Position numbers and translations under genes: made by a program
The notes under the pieces: model-generated
What the model was told of the DNA's origin: nothing
The model's database searches: none
The model's input: the letters and a program-made list of their open reading frames with translations, nothing else
Part shown: one piece after another, positions 41,931-54,395 of the stretch
Layout: the number at the start of each line of letters is the position of its first letter
How positions within the stretch are numbered: position 1 is the first letter of the stretch
Assembly: GCF_037126465.1 (NCBI RefSeq)
Contig: NC_088202.1
Span: forward strand, 121,162,123-121,226,122
DNA: 64,000 nucleotides
From: Ornithodoros turicata
Taxonomy: Eukaryota > Arthropoda > Arachnida > Ixodida > Argasidae
Direction: 5' to 3'

Positions 41931-44900
41931 GAGTAAGTGTCGGACTGGTCTTGTCGTCCTTTCTTAAACACCTTGTACGTCCCGTTCACCACCGCTTTGT
42001 TTGAATACTGTTTGTAGCGACTGTTGCTGCAGTATTTGCCTGACTGCGTATCTCCGGTAATATATATATTTTTTTAATGTTTCCAAAATTACTTGAAACT
42101 TCTATTCGCCTACTACAGACGCCCGTGCGCCGCACTGAGGCCACGAACGCTATTTATCAAACGGGGTGAGAGGCTGTCAGCCTGTTTTTAGGAACAAGGC
42201 ACGCACTTAGCTCGCAAAAGAGGTCGGGTTCCAGGCAACGTATCAGAGCACAAGCGCTTCTGTGGATGCTGTGGAACAAACAATCATCGCTAGAAACATA
42301 TTCCCGTTGCTTGAGCAGTTCGTGGAGTGCCAAGTCAGCAAATTACAGCATGGAACGAATGCAAATAAGGGGGATCATGACAATTGATTTTGGTAATTTT
42401 TTGCGCAAGAGGTACATTTTTTATGATAGTCGCTTTCAAAGTAAAATGGGCATTGCCGGTGCATCTTTCTCTCTCTCTCTATTTAAAGAAATCGCAGTCT
42501 CAAAATTAAATACACCATTGTTCTCACATCTCACGACTTATTATATTTACGTCACAACCACCACTAACTATGGTACAGCACCCGGTGTCCCGTTCTAGGA
42601 GTATTCATGCTTTGTGTGAGTGTGTCGATTGTAGGATGCGGAAGTAGTACTGGGACTCACGCAACTCCCTCGACGGACTGGCCATGGAGGTAATACGGCG
42701 GGTACAGGTAGACGATAGTGACCGTAGTTTATGTAATAGTAACGAGTAATACTCGTAATAAAGTCGTAGAATAGTAACGCAGTCCCCCTGGAGCCAAACC
42801 CTCGAGCACACAGAGGGCGCGAGCGCTTGCAGCATGCCAGAGCTCTGCAGCATGCAACGTAGATAAGACCGGGCATGCTCAAATTTTCTTTGCAACGAAT
42901 GCACGAAAGATGACGCACATCAAGAAACTCATCCTCGCGGTGGGTCTCGAGGGAAAGAGGGGCGGGGGAAACATCAATTTTCGAAGGCGCAATTTTCATC
43001 ACCGCCTCCTCATAAAAAAAAAAAAAAAAAAAAGATATAGAGTGTGCACTCATTCGAATAGGTGGGGGGACGATCGGCGAAGGGCCGACGCGGGCTCGCA
43101 TTTCGTGCATGTTACACTAGAAGAATGCAACTTGCTTTCAAAAAGCGAGCAAAGAGTTCTTCACATAACAGAGAGCAATTTTACGGACGACGTCGCACTA
43201 CGCCTCATTTCCGACAGTCCGTTTTTTTTTTCTCGGTCTCTTTTTGCTTGCACAGGGAAGGTTATAGAGAATCGCATTGGCAAATTATCATGCTAAGAGT
43301 ACGGTTGAGTTCGAGCGAGTCGACGAACAAAGCATACGGCGCAGTAATTCCTCTTTACTCCAACGACAAAGAGACATGGAGACTGCACGACGTTCAAAGT
43401 CACAAGAGGCATGTACAGCCGCACGTCAAATAGTACCAGACGTCGCCGGTGAAACTGGCGAAGGTTATTTCTGGTTTATCGATTGAGAATGAATGTAGAC
43501 GATGCCCTCGTCAAAGCGTTCGCATTTTTCTTTTTCGTAAATAGTACTGACAAAGTACTTATCAATTAGCCACTTATGGCACATTACAGGTTATCTTCAC
43601 CATGAATGCCCGGATGGAAATGACTACGTGTCTTCCTGTTTGCACTAGCTTTTTCAACGTGGACAGCAACGTACACAAGGCGGCGTCAGTGGAGTGCGTC
43701 ACGTGACTCCATTAAATATTGGTCCATGTCAGCTTGGGTGTGCATGTTGAGTCATGGCCTTCTGCGGCGTCAACATGTGCTGTATCAGGACGCTCGCTCT
43801 CCGCCCACCTTAATTACGAGACAACGGAAGGGCTTTATAGGTGTACGAGGAACAGGAAAGGTCGTGTTTACCACCAAACATAAAGTGCGCCTCCACCGGT
43901 GTTCGTGGGAAGACAATGCTCGCGTGCCTTGATGCCTTAAAGGACAGCACCTGTGTAGCGACCCTTCACCGTGCCTCGGCATCATCCACGGAACACTCGT
44001 CCTACGCAGGCTTCATAAATGTTCCTGTGTCATCCGTCGCGGGACTTCACTGTGGAACTTTCGTTCCAGCGAAAGTCAGTATTGTCGAAACGCAGGCACA
44101 AGACAAATGGAAGCAACAGAAGTTTCACAAACAAAAAAACAAACAAACGAAAAACGCTCACTATCATTTTCATTTCATTCATCTTGATAACGATGTCAGT
44201 TAAATGCCCCCCAGTCAGCTAAATCTTGTGCCACGCGTTTTTATTTTCCTTCTCTTCCTTTTTTGTTGCTTGTACGTATACGTACAAGTGTTCCTGTTAT
44301 GCTCTTTTCGCTTTCTTTACATTAACTGACATTTGACATTAACTGACTATTCTCATGTTACGGAATAGATCACGTTGTACTTACAAATTCATGTGTTTTC
44401 TCGTTTGTGTCTTGCATATATTACTTGCTATATATTAGTTCTATTTATTTCTGCGCATGATTTGTTGGGTTGCAGCTTGTACTTCATGAGTTCATTGATG
44501 TGTAATCCTCAGTTACTGTTTGCCGCATATTTCAGCTATTAATTTGAGTACGGATCAGTTACACGCGAATAGCGTCTGATCCTTCAAGGTCATTCCTTAT
44601 GTAAATGATGATGTTCATTTGTTGACGAAGAGTCGGAATTCCGTATGTAATGCCAATAAAAGAGCTTCTCTCTCTCTCTCTCTTTACGCGCGAGCAAAGC
44701 ATTAGACCCGTCCCGTTACCCTTCCTACCGTGCCAGCAAAAGTTGATAAGCTGATCTGAATTCCCAACACTCCAGAGGTTGTTGGTTCGCCTATTCAACT
44801 CGTGCGACCCGGAGTCGTGACGTATGGAGTCATCGTAAGCCATCGACTCAGCGACTCGACGTCAGCGACCCGCATCGAGAAGAGAGTCGCTGGTCTGTGG

Positions 44901-45441
44901 GAGTCGGCTCTCGAGCACTTCCAGTGTTGAGTTCTCGAATTTTAGAACTGGAGACACTGCCATTGGGATGACGTCATGGAAGGCGCTCCGCGGCATTTTC
45001 GCCCACCAAGAGTCGACTCTCGAGTTGCTCGAGTCCAATAAATGAACACAACCAGAATGAGCCGAGAAAGTGCACTGCCGCTGCGCGCGCTCTTTCGAAC
45101 TAATTTTCTTTGGAAATGCGCGCTTCCCAAAAGAAATATTGTACGTGATAATTCCTTTAGCTAGTATGTTCATATCATGGGGTAAAAAAAAAAGAAGATG
45201 TTCGAGATGCCTTCCATGCTCCTATGGAGCTCTCGAGTGATCTTCGGTTTAGAGTTGTATTCCCCCCGTACCGCAAAATTGCATCCGCCAGAATGTAGCA
45301 GTTTTTTACATAAGAAAAAACGAAGGGCATGTTCACATCCGGTTTTGGCTTCACAGTGACGTAGGCATGTGCTATCATACCCTGGCGGGCGGACGTCAGT
45401 AGACGTCAGGAGGGTGTGAGACCGAGATATGATTACGACTA
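41931..45441. other. Unassigned 3.5-kb stretch
   Basis: Simple repeats: (TC)n 42468-42481, A run 43014-43033, (CT)n 44667-44684. A perfect 20-bp palindrome CTTGTACGTATACGTACAAG is at 44269-44288. About 44800-45030 is rich in GAGTCG/CGACTC motifs and may be a worn MITE. No gene recognised. Confidence 0.4.
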
Positions 45442-45548
45442 CAGTCAAACTCCTTTATAGCGAACACCTTTTTAACGAAAATACCCTTACTGCATTTTTT
45501 TTTTTTTTTTTTTGCTGTCCCCTGAGTTTCGTTGTAAAGGAGTGACTG
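45442..45548. mobile_element. 107-bp pogo-type MITE
   Basis: Ends CAGTCAAACTCCTTTATAGC and (minus strand) CAGTCACTCCTTTACAACGA are inverted repeats, with TA on both sides (45440-45441, 45549-45550). A run of 19 T occupies the centre. Confidence 0.75.
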
Positions 45549-45949
45549 TATTTTGAGATATTGTAAAGCGTAATCACAAAGTTTTCGCTCGAATCAGTGG
45601 CCTGCTTACTTTGCAGAACACAAACCGTAAGCTACTGACAATAGTAAAGTTTTAGTACAACGCACGCTGTCGCCTTTGCGTACCCACTAATGACGTTAAC
45701 GGCAGCGAAAGCATTGCCATTCAAATTCAACTTAAAAAATGCGTACAAATCAGCGAAATTTGCACGTTACGGCCATTGAGGTATGATCGTAAATAAATAT
45801 TTTGCACGGCGTGCCTGGGAATCGTAATGAAGCATCCATACGACAGCGTTTCTTTATTGTGGCTCGGAGCCAGAATGTCGCGTGAAGCGAAAGTAAAAGT
45901 TTCAGTTCTCAAGAGAACGCACCTACTTTTCTACAAAGAACTTTTTTTT
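45549..45949. other. Unassigned sequence
   Basis: No gene or element recognised. Confidence 0.5.
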
Positions 45950-46140
45950 AGTTCCACGTTAGCGCCGCGAAACAACTGTGGCTATGGGGGCTGTACAGAC
46001 GTGGACAGATGGAGAGACGGCAGCTGGTAGGAGTGGGGGACTGAGGTGTTAATACGCATTCTGTGAGCCGACTTCAGGGGGAACTGTGCCGACACTCGTT
46101 TGAAAAGACCGCAGGAAAACCTACAAAGAACTTCACGGGC
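45950..46140 (-). mobile_element. SINE fragment sharing the tail of 48292-48535
   Basis: It contains TAGCGCCGCGAAACAACTGT, GACGTGGACAGATGGAG and the GCCGACTTCAGGGGGAACTG body segment, all in the order of the longer copy at 48292-48535. The tRNA head is missing. Confidence 0.75.
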
Positions 46141-48291
46141 ACATCAAACGCTACAGCAAAAGGCACCAAGCTCAAATGAAGCTCAACGGTGCAGATTAAG
46201 CCTCGAGGCAGCTGACCCCTCAGCTTCTCAGAGCAGGTTTTGAAACAGAACCGTTTCAGAGTCGCGAACGCGCTTCCGCCAAACTTTTCGCTTCTTCCGA
46301 TGTACCGATTAGTTTCTGTCCATATATATAAGTCTTTTAGAGAAAGCTCCGAAACATTCCAGAAAACAAATGCAGCACCAGCGAGATTCACGAGCGCGCG
46401 TCCACGAAGCTACACGCGTAACCGTAACTCAACCGGTTTGTCACAGCTGTTAACCAGCACATCAGCATGCAGCTTCCGAAGTGCCTCGCTGTCGCCTCAG
46501 CTTTCTCCCGCGGGAATTACATTATCGAGCGCTTCGTTGGCATGCAAGTAACGCATCTTTGGCGACCTCGCCAAGACTAGCTGGCTATCTGTATTCTTCT
46601 GACTATCAGAGATAAGGGGCAGCCCCAAAGTCCGGCCTATTTCTTCCACCTGCGCACTGTCCAACCAGCAGGCTGGAAAACAAATGTTTGAGCACTTTTT
46701 TGAAGCGCAAACAATAGTTCCGTCTATCAATCACTGATCGATGTATCTTGCGAGAATCGATCAATAATCAGTTTGCGAGTGTAGTCGGTGCTGGAAATCA
46801 GATCGCCTTTCATTGCAGTTTACAATGCGTATCACATAGCGAAAGTAGGCCGTCTAGTGCTTACACGCAACGCGACACGTGGGAACGGAGTGCTCTGTTC
46901 ACTGTGCCTAAGGCAAACAGATTCACTTCGCTGTGACGGAGGAAAACCGCAGGACGGTGTTTGTTCATCTCTCTGTAGAGATACCTTCGTTTATATTTTA
47001 TTAGTCAAGACATAGCCGCCAACAGAAATAGCGAACAGTACTTCCGGGGTTTTTACGTATCAGCCGCCGAACTGGGTGTCACTTTTACTGGAGCTAGTCG
47101 TAGTGCCATCTATTTGGAAATGGGTACCTCGGGTTCCTTTTGCAGGGTCAATTTCATATTTAGCAAAGTAATTACGCAGCAGTGACGGATACGACGATAC
47201 GAAGTGCATGCCTTACGAAATGATACGCTCGGAATACGGGGTTAAAAGTTCCCAAACGTGCACAACCCCTGCGATGCAATTAAAAGTTCCCGAAATTACT
47301 TTTCAGATCATGGACAATGGAACAAAACAGAAAGCATTTTCGGGGATCTTTTATGTGCATTTCTAGCGGCGTATCGCTAGCTTTCGTTTCCTCAGAGTTA
47401 ATTTATCGTAAAACGATCCTACCAGTTTCCGTTGTGCATTACATCGCCAAGACACAGTAATGGAAGTTTCGACAATTACCAGACGAGGAGCACAATTCTT
47501 TCGTAAGACTTCGAGAAAACGTAATGGATTTTGACGTCGCGTCAGGTTCGGCGAGTGGTAACTGGAGACAACTTTGTTACGTAAACGGTAATATTTAGAA
47601 TACTTCTGACATTAAAAATGTCATAGAAGGAGTGGCATGCAAAGTAGCAGGCAATACACTGAACAGTGAGACTTCATAGTTGTAGTTGCAATTTGATTAG
47701 TAAAGTTATAAAAATTCGCGCACATCTAACAGAATTCAACACAAAACACTTTGAACAACGTCTATATGATGCTAGCGAGTTACAATCAACAGCTTGCTGT
47801 GGTAAACAATTCCGGGCGGTGATCGTAAGAGAAAAAAAATAATAATAAACGAGTTCTTTGAACAATTAGAATGAAAACGATAAGGCTCAATGTATTTAGT
47901 GTGTTTGTTTCGAGAGCTTCCTCTATTCGTCATTCTAGTGTATAATGATGGATCAATGCGTGACTGACCGTTGATGATTAATCAGAGTGTCTTTAAACGC
48001 TGAACTGTTACTCTGTTGGTTAACGTGGGAACCTCTACCGATTTCGAGCAGCTGCCTGGGTGAATCATGACGAGCGAATTTATTAAAAACAAAGCGAATT
48101 GCCTTTCTTTAAATTCGCTCCAACTCCTTAATTTTTTGTACATTTGTACATATTTGTACATTTGTAATATGCTCTCAAAGAGGCAGGCTATCACGCGTGA
48201 GCTAAATGTGTGTCAGCCTACATTGGGAGTGTTACACAGAAAATTAAATCGTACAGTATATAATCACATTGCCACGAGGTTTTTTCTTATT
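46141..48291. other. Unassigned 2.1-kb stretch
   Basis: Short overlapping frames only. A GTACATTTGTACATATTTGT run is at about 48137-48165. No gene recognised. Confidence 0.4.
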
Positions 48292-48535
48292 TCCGTGTTA
48301 TAGCGCCGCGAAGCAACTGTGGCTACGAGCGGCGTACAGATGTGGACAGATGGAGGTAGTACAGCAGGAAGGAGTGGGCGACACGAGTGCTAGTATGCGT
48401 CCTGGGCCGACTTCGTCAGGGGGAACTGAGCCAACATTCGTCCGGAAAGTCTGCCGGAAAAACCTGAGACAGCACAGCCGGTGGTAGGACTCGAACCTAC
48501 CACCTCCCAGTCTTCAGCACGACGTCGGCTACCCA
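48292..48535 (-). mobile_element. tRNA-headed SINE with 3' extension
   Basis: On the minus strand: degraded A box (GGGTAGCCGACGTCG), B box TAGGTTCGAGTCCTACC, shared body GGTTTTTCCGGCAG and GTTGGCTCAGTTCCCCCTG, then the tail CCATCTGTCCACATCTGTAC and GCTTCGCGGCGCTATAAC. The target duplication was not resolved. Confidence 0.8.
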
Positions 48536-50212
48536 ACGAGTGACGCTTTATTATGCCGCTGGTATTACCGTGAGACGCATTACTGAAAACGGCTTCATAG
48601 ATAATCGGATTGCGCGGAACACAGGCGACGAGATAACCTCGCTTTCACCGTTCTAGGTAACGGGCTTCCAGAAGGAAGTCGCGGCAAACGCGATCCTTGT
48701 CTCAGTAAACGTCAGCCAAGTGCTGTTGGAACGTTGAAAAAAAGAAATGCCGTCGGACGTACGCCCATTTGCGAACTAGTTTCGAGTCTCACCTTGCACG
48801 GACCGTGACAGCCCTAGCAAGCAGCTACATATTCTGCCGCAGAAAGGCAGGGGAGTCGTGGTTCGTGCGCAAAGATAGAACAAGGTGAAAGTGTAAGAAG
48901 TCCCAGGGATAGCAAATTGGGACTCGCATTGTCTCTGTCCCGAATCGTGGAGGCTCTCGGCGAAAGGTAATCGCAATTAACCCTTCCTGACGGAAAGGAG
49001 GAAACTTTTCGTCAACTGCCCAATTTCAGATTAAGACTGTGTAGAGTCTGGCTGCACATTAGCACGAACTATGCTACAATACGTTACGAACTATGTTAAA
49101 ATTGTGGAACCCGCTCTTGCGAACTAAAACCGACGATGGATATCGGTGTTGAAATCTTGCAGGAATGACGCTGTAAATCAAAAGTGGAGCACATCGTGAT
49201 CCCCGCGAGAGAATGTGCTAGGAAAAGAACCACCCCCGGACAAACGGACAGGAGATCGTTCTTAGCACTAATAGACATATACCTCTGATGAACGGTCACG
49301 CTTCACGGCGTCAACCTTCTAATCAAAAAGATACCGATCTAGCGGACGTCTATACCTCTTCAAATTGAGACGCAACTGCTGGCAATGGCGTGTGGAGATA
49401 AAGGCGCGATAAAATACCTCGTCCGACCCTTCGACTGCATTTCGAGTGTGGCATTTCATCAAGCTCGACCCTTCCGCGTGCGAAAAAGACGCGAAATACG
49501 CGCGTACGTGAGACCGCATTCCCGCGGCTTCATCTACAAACCTTCAAGTGGAGCACGTTACAAAAGCGTCGCTGCACGTGATGAGAGTTTGCTGCGTTGA
49601 TGTTTCCTGACACGTAACCCTCGTCAAATGTGAACAACCATTTCCTCGAACAGTGGTGCTGAAACTGGACACAGTCTATCAGAAATACGTATATGAAAGA
49701 GAGAGAAAAAAAAAGGAGGAAAAATATAGAAAGAGAAGTGGTGCCGTTGCATACACCTTCGATACAACCACCTGTCAAATGAACGTTTGGCTACTTTCGC
49801 CATTAGCCAACGCGGTTTCGTTCGAGCCTTGATCGCCTCACTTATGTGAGTGCTTGCAAAATCTGCTCAATTATCTGTACATCCCCATGATATATTCAAC
49901 TGAAACGGAAGAACGCGAGGTATCGTGCACAATATTCCGAATTCATTTGCAATACGAACATCGAAGTAGATGAGGTTCAAACCGTAGGTGGGAGTCCTTC
50001 GGGTCAATGACTCGACGTATGGGACAGCAACCCTAATTGATTTTTGGGATCGGACACAACAAATACTTCTCCCAAAGGATAATCAGAGGGGGAAAAGGGA
50101 AAACGCTCCCATCTCGATCGAGAGAGAACCTTCCAGGAACTGGCCGGCGTTTTGATCCCAAAACTCCCGTTACCCGGACAACAGGAAAGCTCCTCCGCAC
50201 CAGAACACCGAC
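48536..50212. other. Unassigned sequence in proposed CLASP intron 1
   Basis: Immediately downstream (minus sense) of the candidate first exon. No element or exon recognised. Confidence 0.45.
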
Positions 50213-50411
50213 CTTTGCATCCGCAAGTTCTTCGCTTCGTCGGCGACCGACTGCCTTCGCGAAGCATGTTGTCGAACATGAGAATCCATCTCGAGTCTGG
50301 ATCCCACAGGACGCTGGTGCCGTTGGGAGAGATCAAGTCGCTGCGACTTGAACCGTTGTCTGCCCCCGACGTCGTCGCCGCCGCCGCTTCGGCCCCCGTT
50401 GTCGAGGGCAT
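50213..50411 (-). CDS. CLASP: Candidate first coding exon of a TOG1-less CLASP isoform
   Basis: On the minus strand an ATG at 50411 (GGCGATGC context, in-frame TGA just upstream of 50435) opens 66 codons plus one base and ends GCAAAG before GTCGGT. The peptide is Ala/Thr/Ser-rich then basic: MPSTTGAEAAAATTSGADNG at the start, VLWDPDSRWILMFDNML in the middle, SRSPTKRRTCGCK at the end. It sits in the most GC- and CpG-rich part of the window. The single carried base (G) plus CC of exon 2 restores a codon, giving a continuous frame into CLASP. Vertebrate short CLASPs also replace TOG1 by a short alternative first exon spliced at this same boundary. The peptide itself is not conserved to my knowledge, the GTCGGT donor is weak, and the exon could belong to another gene. 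Confidence 0.5.
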
Positions 50412-50760
50412 CGCCGACGAAAGGCACGCATGCACTCACGAACTCACTTCTATCACATCCCAACGTCGTAAATCCTAGGAAGACGAATGTTACACATAGA
50501 ACACGTCGCGCGCACACGACATATCAACACATGAGAGCGCGGAGAAACGCGAAACGCCGGCTATCGCGAGCAGACGAGTCCGACACAGTGGAAGGAGGAA
50601 GAGGAGGAGGAGGAATCGGCCAATGGGGGAGGCCAACGGAAGTACAGCCAGCGCTGAACGGGCGCAGCGACGAAGCGGGCAAACTAGAAAGATGCGGATA
50701 AGAAATGCGGCGAAAAGGATGGAGAAATAGGAGAAAAAGAGAAAATAAAGAGTGGTGATG
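50412..50760 (-). promoter_or_regulatory. CpG-rich 5' UTR/promoter region of the candidate CLASP exon 1
   Basis: GC-rich, CpG-containing sequence with an ATTGG (inverted CCAAT) at 50620-50624 and a GGA/TCC-repeat stretch (50591-50613). No TATA box is evident, in keeping with a housekeeping-type promoter. Inference only. Confidence 0.35.
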
Positions 50761-51923
50761 GAGGTTCTCCGGCGTGAATGGGGAGATCGGGTGACTAGCC
50801 TTCCGGTTCACGTTTCGACTGCCGACTCGATTGCTTCCTGGCACAGGTGTCCCGACGCTTTCAGATCAATAGTAGGAATATGGCCGGCAATCAAGAGGTG
50901 CGTGGTACAAATCCTGGCTTTTCGACGACGGCCATATCTCTACCGTTCATGTTCTAAGGCACTGAAGCTTGTGTTGTGTTTGTCTGTTCCGGTCTGAGAA
51001 CAGTTACTTTCCACCGTGTTGATCAGATCAATATGTTCTTCGTTGAGAAAACAGCCAGAAAGTGAGTGCTGCCAACAGAAATACAGGTTCACGGATTACA
51101 CTAATTGTGACAAGCAAAGACGATCAACCAAACAAAAATGCGTCGAAAGAAAACAAAAACTTTAAAGGGCTGACTCCGTTGCCGGGGCCTGCGAGGTTTT
51201 GGGCGGAAGATGTACTTTGGTTACTCGTAATTTAATGTTCCCAATTAAACAAGAGAGAAACTTATGTTCTGAGGCTGGCACAACATATAGAAGGGACAGA
51301 TAAAAACATCCGGTAATCCAGAACATGTGGGTTCGATCCCTACAGCTGGCTAACCTTTTCAGTGACTTTCATCTTTCATCCCAATTAAGTTTATTTTATT
51401 AGAATGATTCATTATTTTAAATTAACAAATTTGACCCTATAACAAATCGTAACGCCAAACCTTTATACGAACTTTCTGAGTGCCAGCCCACATAAACGAT
51501 CGGAAAAACATAAAGTGTGCGTCAGAAAGATATAGCATGAAAAAGTGCGACAGGTTGTCAACGATGCCGAACGACGAGCGAGAAAAAAAAATCGTTCTTT
51601 GTCCACTTCTCGGTCAATAATGCATGTAGCATAATTCCAGGATCTTGGACACTATTGAGGCATCAGAATTCGGAATGACTTACTGCAGTGCAGATTACAA
51701 AGCAAAGCTTTTCTGCTGAGCGAATAATATATGTCGCAATGATTACCATTCTCAACTCGAACATCACAAATCCGCTGAATGGTATCCCTAGAAAGTTTGT
51801 TTCCATCGTGCTGCATCTCGCTAAATACATATACGCACACTTGCGCTATAATACGCCAAAAACTGCACCACTATAGTGCACGTGCCCCAACCTGCGAGTA
51901 TTGGAACATAGCGAAAGAACTGT
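50761..51923. other. Unassigned sequence with a SINE-like piece
   Basis: At about 51240-51380 GTGGGTTCGATCCCTACAGC (B-box-like) and CTAACCTTTTCAGTGACTTT resemble a CORE-type tRNA SINE. The rest is unrecognised. Confidence 0.4.
51240..51380 (+). mobile_element. Probable tRNA-derived (CORE-like) SINE piece
   Basis: B-box-like GGGTTCGATCCCTAC at 51329-51343 followed by a GCTGGCTAACCTTTTCAGTG body. The A box is not clear. Confidence 0.45.
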
Positions 51924-52320
51924 CAGGGTATCTACTAAAATGCAGCCTTCAAATTCCCCGACTTTTCCAGGTTTTCACCGAGTATAGCGAGCGAATTCCC
52001 TGGCCAAAACATACGCTAGGGGACTGCTGCTACGTTTTGATACGTATCATTTATAGAGGAATTAGCAAGACAGCCCTATAGTTTTCTGCCTCTGAGCTTG
52101 TATTGACGAACTGCTACTCGCGGCAATGTTGCTGCGGCGTGGCCGCTCAACCCCTCATCAACACTCGTGATTCATTGCACATCGTGACGGCACTTGTCTG
52201 CAATTTCCTCTGACTTCAGCTGCCTTTTTTGGCAAATTTCCTGACAATCCCCCGACTTTTCCAGTCGCAACAAAATTCCCTGATAATTGCCCGTCTTCCA
52301 GGTTGGTAAACACCCCGACT
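51924..52320. mobile_element. Probable hAT-type MITE, about 400 bp
   Basis: Left CAGGGTATCTACTAAAATGC and right (minus strand) AGTCGGGGTGTTTACCAACC are weak inverted ends. Both arms carry CCCCGACTTTTCCAG and AATTCCCTG motifs. The target duplication is unresolved. Confidence 0.5.
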
Positions 52321-52385
52321 GTCAAGAAAAGAATTTCAATAGTCGACAAGCTGGCGTTGACAAAGGCAAGCCAGTGGATCATATT

Positions 52386-52948
52386 CATGATGGGTAGAGC
52401 CTGAGCAAGGGCAGCGAACACACAGACGATAGGCTCACGCCAGAGCGTCGAACCGAACCGGAATTTACCGTAATTTTTTGCTGGAACTGAACCGGAACTG
52501 AACCGTAATTACTAGTGCCATCTTGGAGCTGAACCGCAAAACCGATATAAAAACTTCGGTTACCGGTTCCGGATACCGGTTGGGTTGGTGTGTGGCGGGG
52601 GTGATGAGGGGATTCGAGCGGTCTACCTGCTTATTGATTGGCGGTACGTTGCTCGGGGTGGAGATTCAAGGGGGTCCTGTTGGTCGAAAAACAGAAATAA
52701 ATGCATAAAAACGTAACTAATTAAGTGATCTTGTGTCATTTTTAGTGGCTACCTATAATTTTGTAGCATATCATCGAACCTCGAACCGGTTCCGAACCGA
52801 TATATGTGAACTCCGGAGCTGAACCGGAACCGAACCTTAATGGCCGAACTCGAACCCGAAACAAACCGAAAAACGTTTCGGTTCGACGCTCTGGCTCAAG
52901 CTCAAGAGTCTTGGTCTGAGTAGTGTTTCTTCGGCTCTACCCATCATG
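52386..52948. repeat. 16-bp inverted repeat bracketing a hAT element
   Basis: CATGATGGGTAGAGCC at 52386-52401 is reverse-complemented at 52933-52948, outside the hAT insertion at 52441-52893. Confidence 0.85.
52441..52893. mobile_element. 453-bp hAT-type MITE
   Basis: Ends CAGAGCGTCGAACCGAA on both sides (inverted). The flanking octamers GCTCACGC (52433-52440) and GCTCAAGC (52894-52901) match at 7 of 8. Subterminal GAACCGAACCGGAA-type units are abundant on both arms. No transposase. Confidence 0.85.
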
Positions 52949-53640
52949 GATTCAATAGTAGATTTCGCCAATATCAACTGGACTGCTCCAGTTTCCCTTT
53001 GTTTCTCGCGACAAACTTGAGACGGCTATCGCTGTGAGACAATATGCCGGAAAAAACAGATATTTCACCCGGCGCGCGACCGACAAACGCGCGCTCGCAA
53101 AGGTGAAGGGGGTCAAAATCGAGCACAGCTTGATGATGATGGCGGGGATACAATGAGGTGATAACCTCACTTTACTAGTGTTGCAACAAAGCTATTTTCA
53201 AAAACGCTCCATTGTGGTGCGGAAAGAAGCAAAGGCGGAAGTCATGCGAAGATGGAGGGGGGCAGAAACTTTCTTCCGCATTTCCTGGCAGATACCTGGG
53301 GTCGTGAGCTGTTGGCCTCCATGCGAATGAGCCCAGGACGGGCGCAACAACGTTTTGCATATCCTGTGACAGACATGACCTGGCACAGCAACCGTTTTGG
53401 CAATCCTCGTTGCGTGCGACAAATGTAAGTCCGTGTTTACGAACACCTCATATGCAACCCATTTCGGGGACGCACACAATCACTACGGGTGCGTCGCACG
53501 AAGCGAATGTTCGGGCTAAAAGCGTGGCACGTGGCACGAGACGCATTCAAATAAACCAAGCTGTTCCAAGATGGCCGTCAACGAATCCCAACGAGTTCAT
53601 ACAACGCACAATGTCATCTACGGCATGGCTTGAATATCCA

Positions 53641-53728
53641 TGATAAGAAGACCCAGAGACGAGGGGCAGGGATACACACTGTTTGTCCCTCGTCTCGGGG
53701 ATTTGCTCTCACGGATACTTATCACTAG
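53641..53728. repeat. Imperfect palindrome
   Basis: TGATAAG/CTTATCA outer arms and GAGACGAGGGGCA/TGTCCCTCGTCTC inner arms surround a CACACTGTTTG centre like that of the 37107-37210 palindrome. Confidence 0.7.
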
Positions 53729-54304
53729 CTCGCTTGATACCTAACCATCCTTACAATGGCTTGAACAGTATAGCTTCGGGTTTCAGCGAAAGCGCGCCAT
53801 AATTGTGCTGCAAGCAACTCGTAGGAACGAGTGGTGGAGTGACCGACTTGGCAAGATAGGCAGCTGGCTGCAAAAATAGTCAGCGCTGCTGAAGAACGGC
53901 AAAGAGTAAGTGCTTGCAAATTTGGGGCGCTGTCGTTGACAAATTTTCTACATTAACGGCGCTTTCTTCTTGCCCGCTGTGACTGGGCATGCCTGGAAGA
54001 CCAGCATGAAAATATAGCAGCGTTCGAACTCGCGCTGTTCATGACGATGCGAGCGTAATTTTGATTGATTGATTGATTGGTAAAAAAAAGAAGAAGAAAA
54101 AAAAACGAGGATGGGAAAAGCACAACAATAACTTTATTGTGAGATCATGAATGGGGAGTTTCATCGCCAGGGGTGATACTCAATGCGGGGAATGAGATAA
54201 TACACAAGGGGAAGGAAATGCACACACAGGTACCCAAGTAACGCTTTTTTTTTTTAGAATACTTCCGGATCTCAAAACCTCGTGGCTTGGGTATCCGTAT
54301 TTGC

Positions 54305-54395
54305 GTCGAAGCAGGCCACAAAAACAGGCCACGGAGACAACCGTCACACAACACACCCTGCTGGGTGCGCGGTTGTCTTCGTGTCCTGCTTCGAC
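54305..54395. repeat. 91-bp imperfect palindrome
   Basis: GTCGAAGCAGG pairs with CCTGCTTCGAC at the ends, and GAGACAACCG with CGGTTGTCTT inside. Confidence 0.85.

Noticed and set aside
42595..43110. 171-codon minus-strand open frame
   Set aside because: It contains a poly(A/T)-encoded Phe run and no recognisable domain, and looks like chance.
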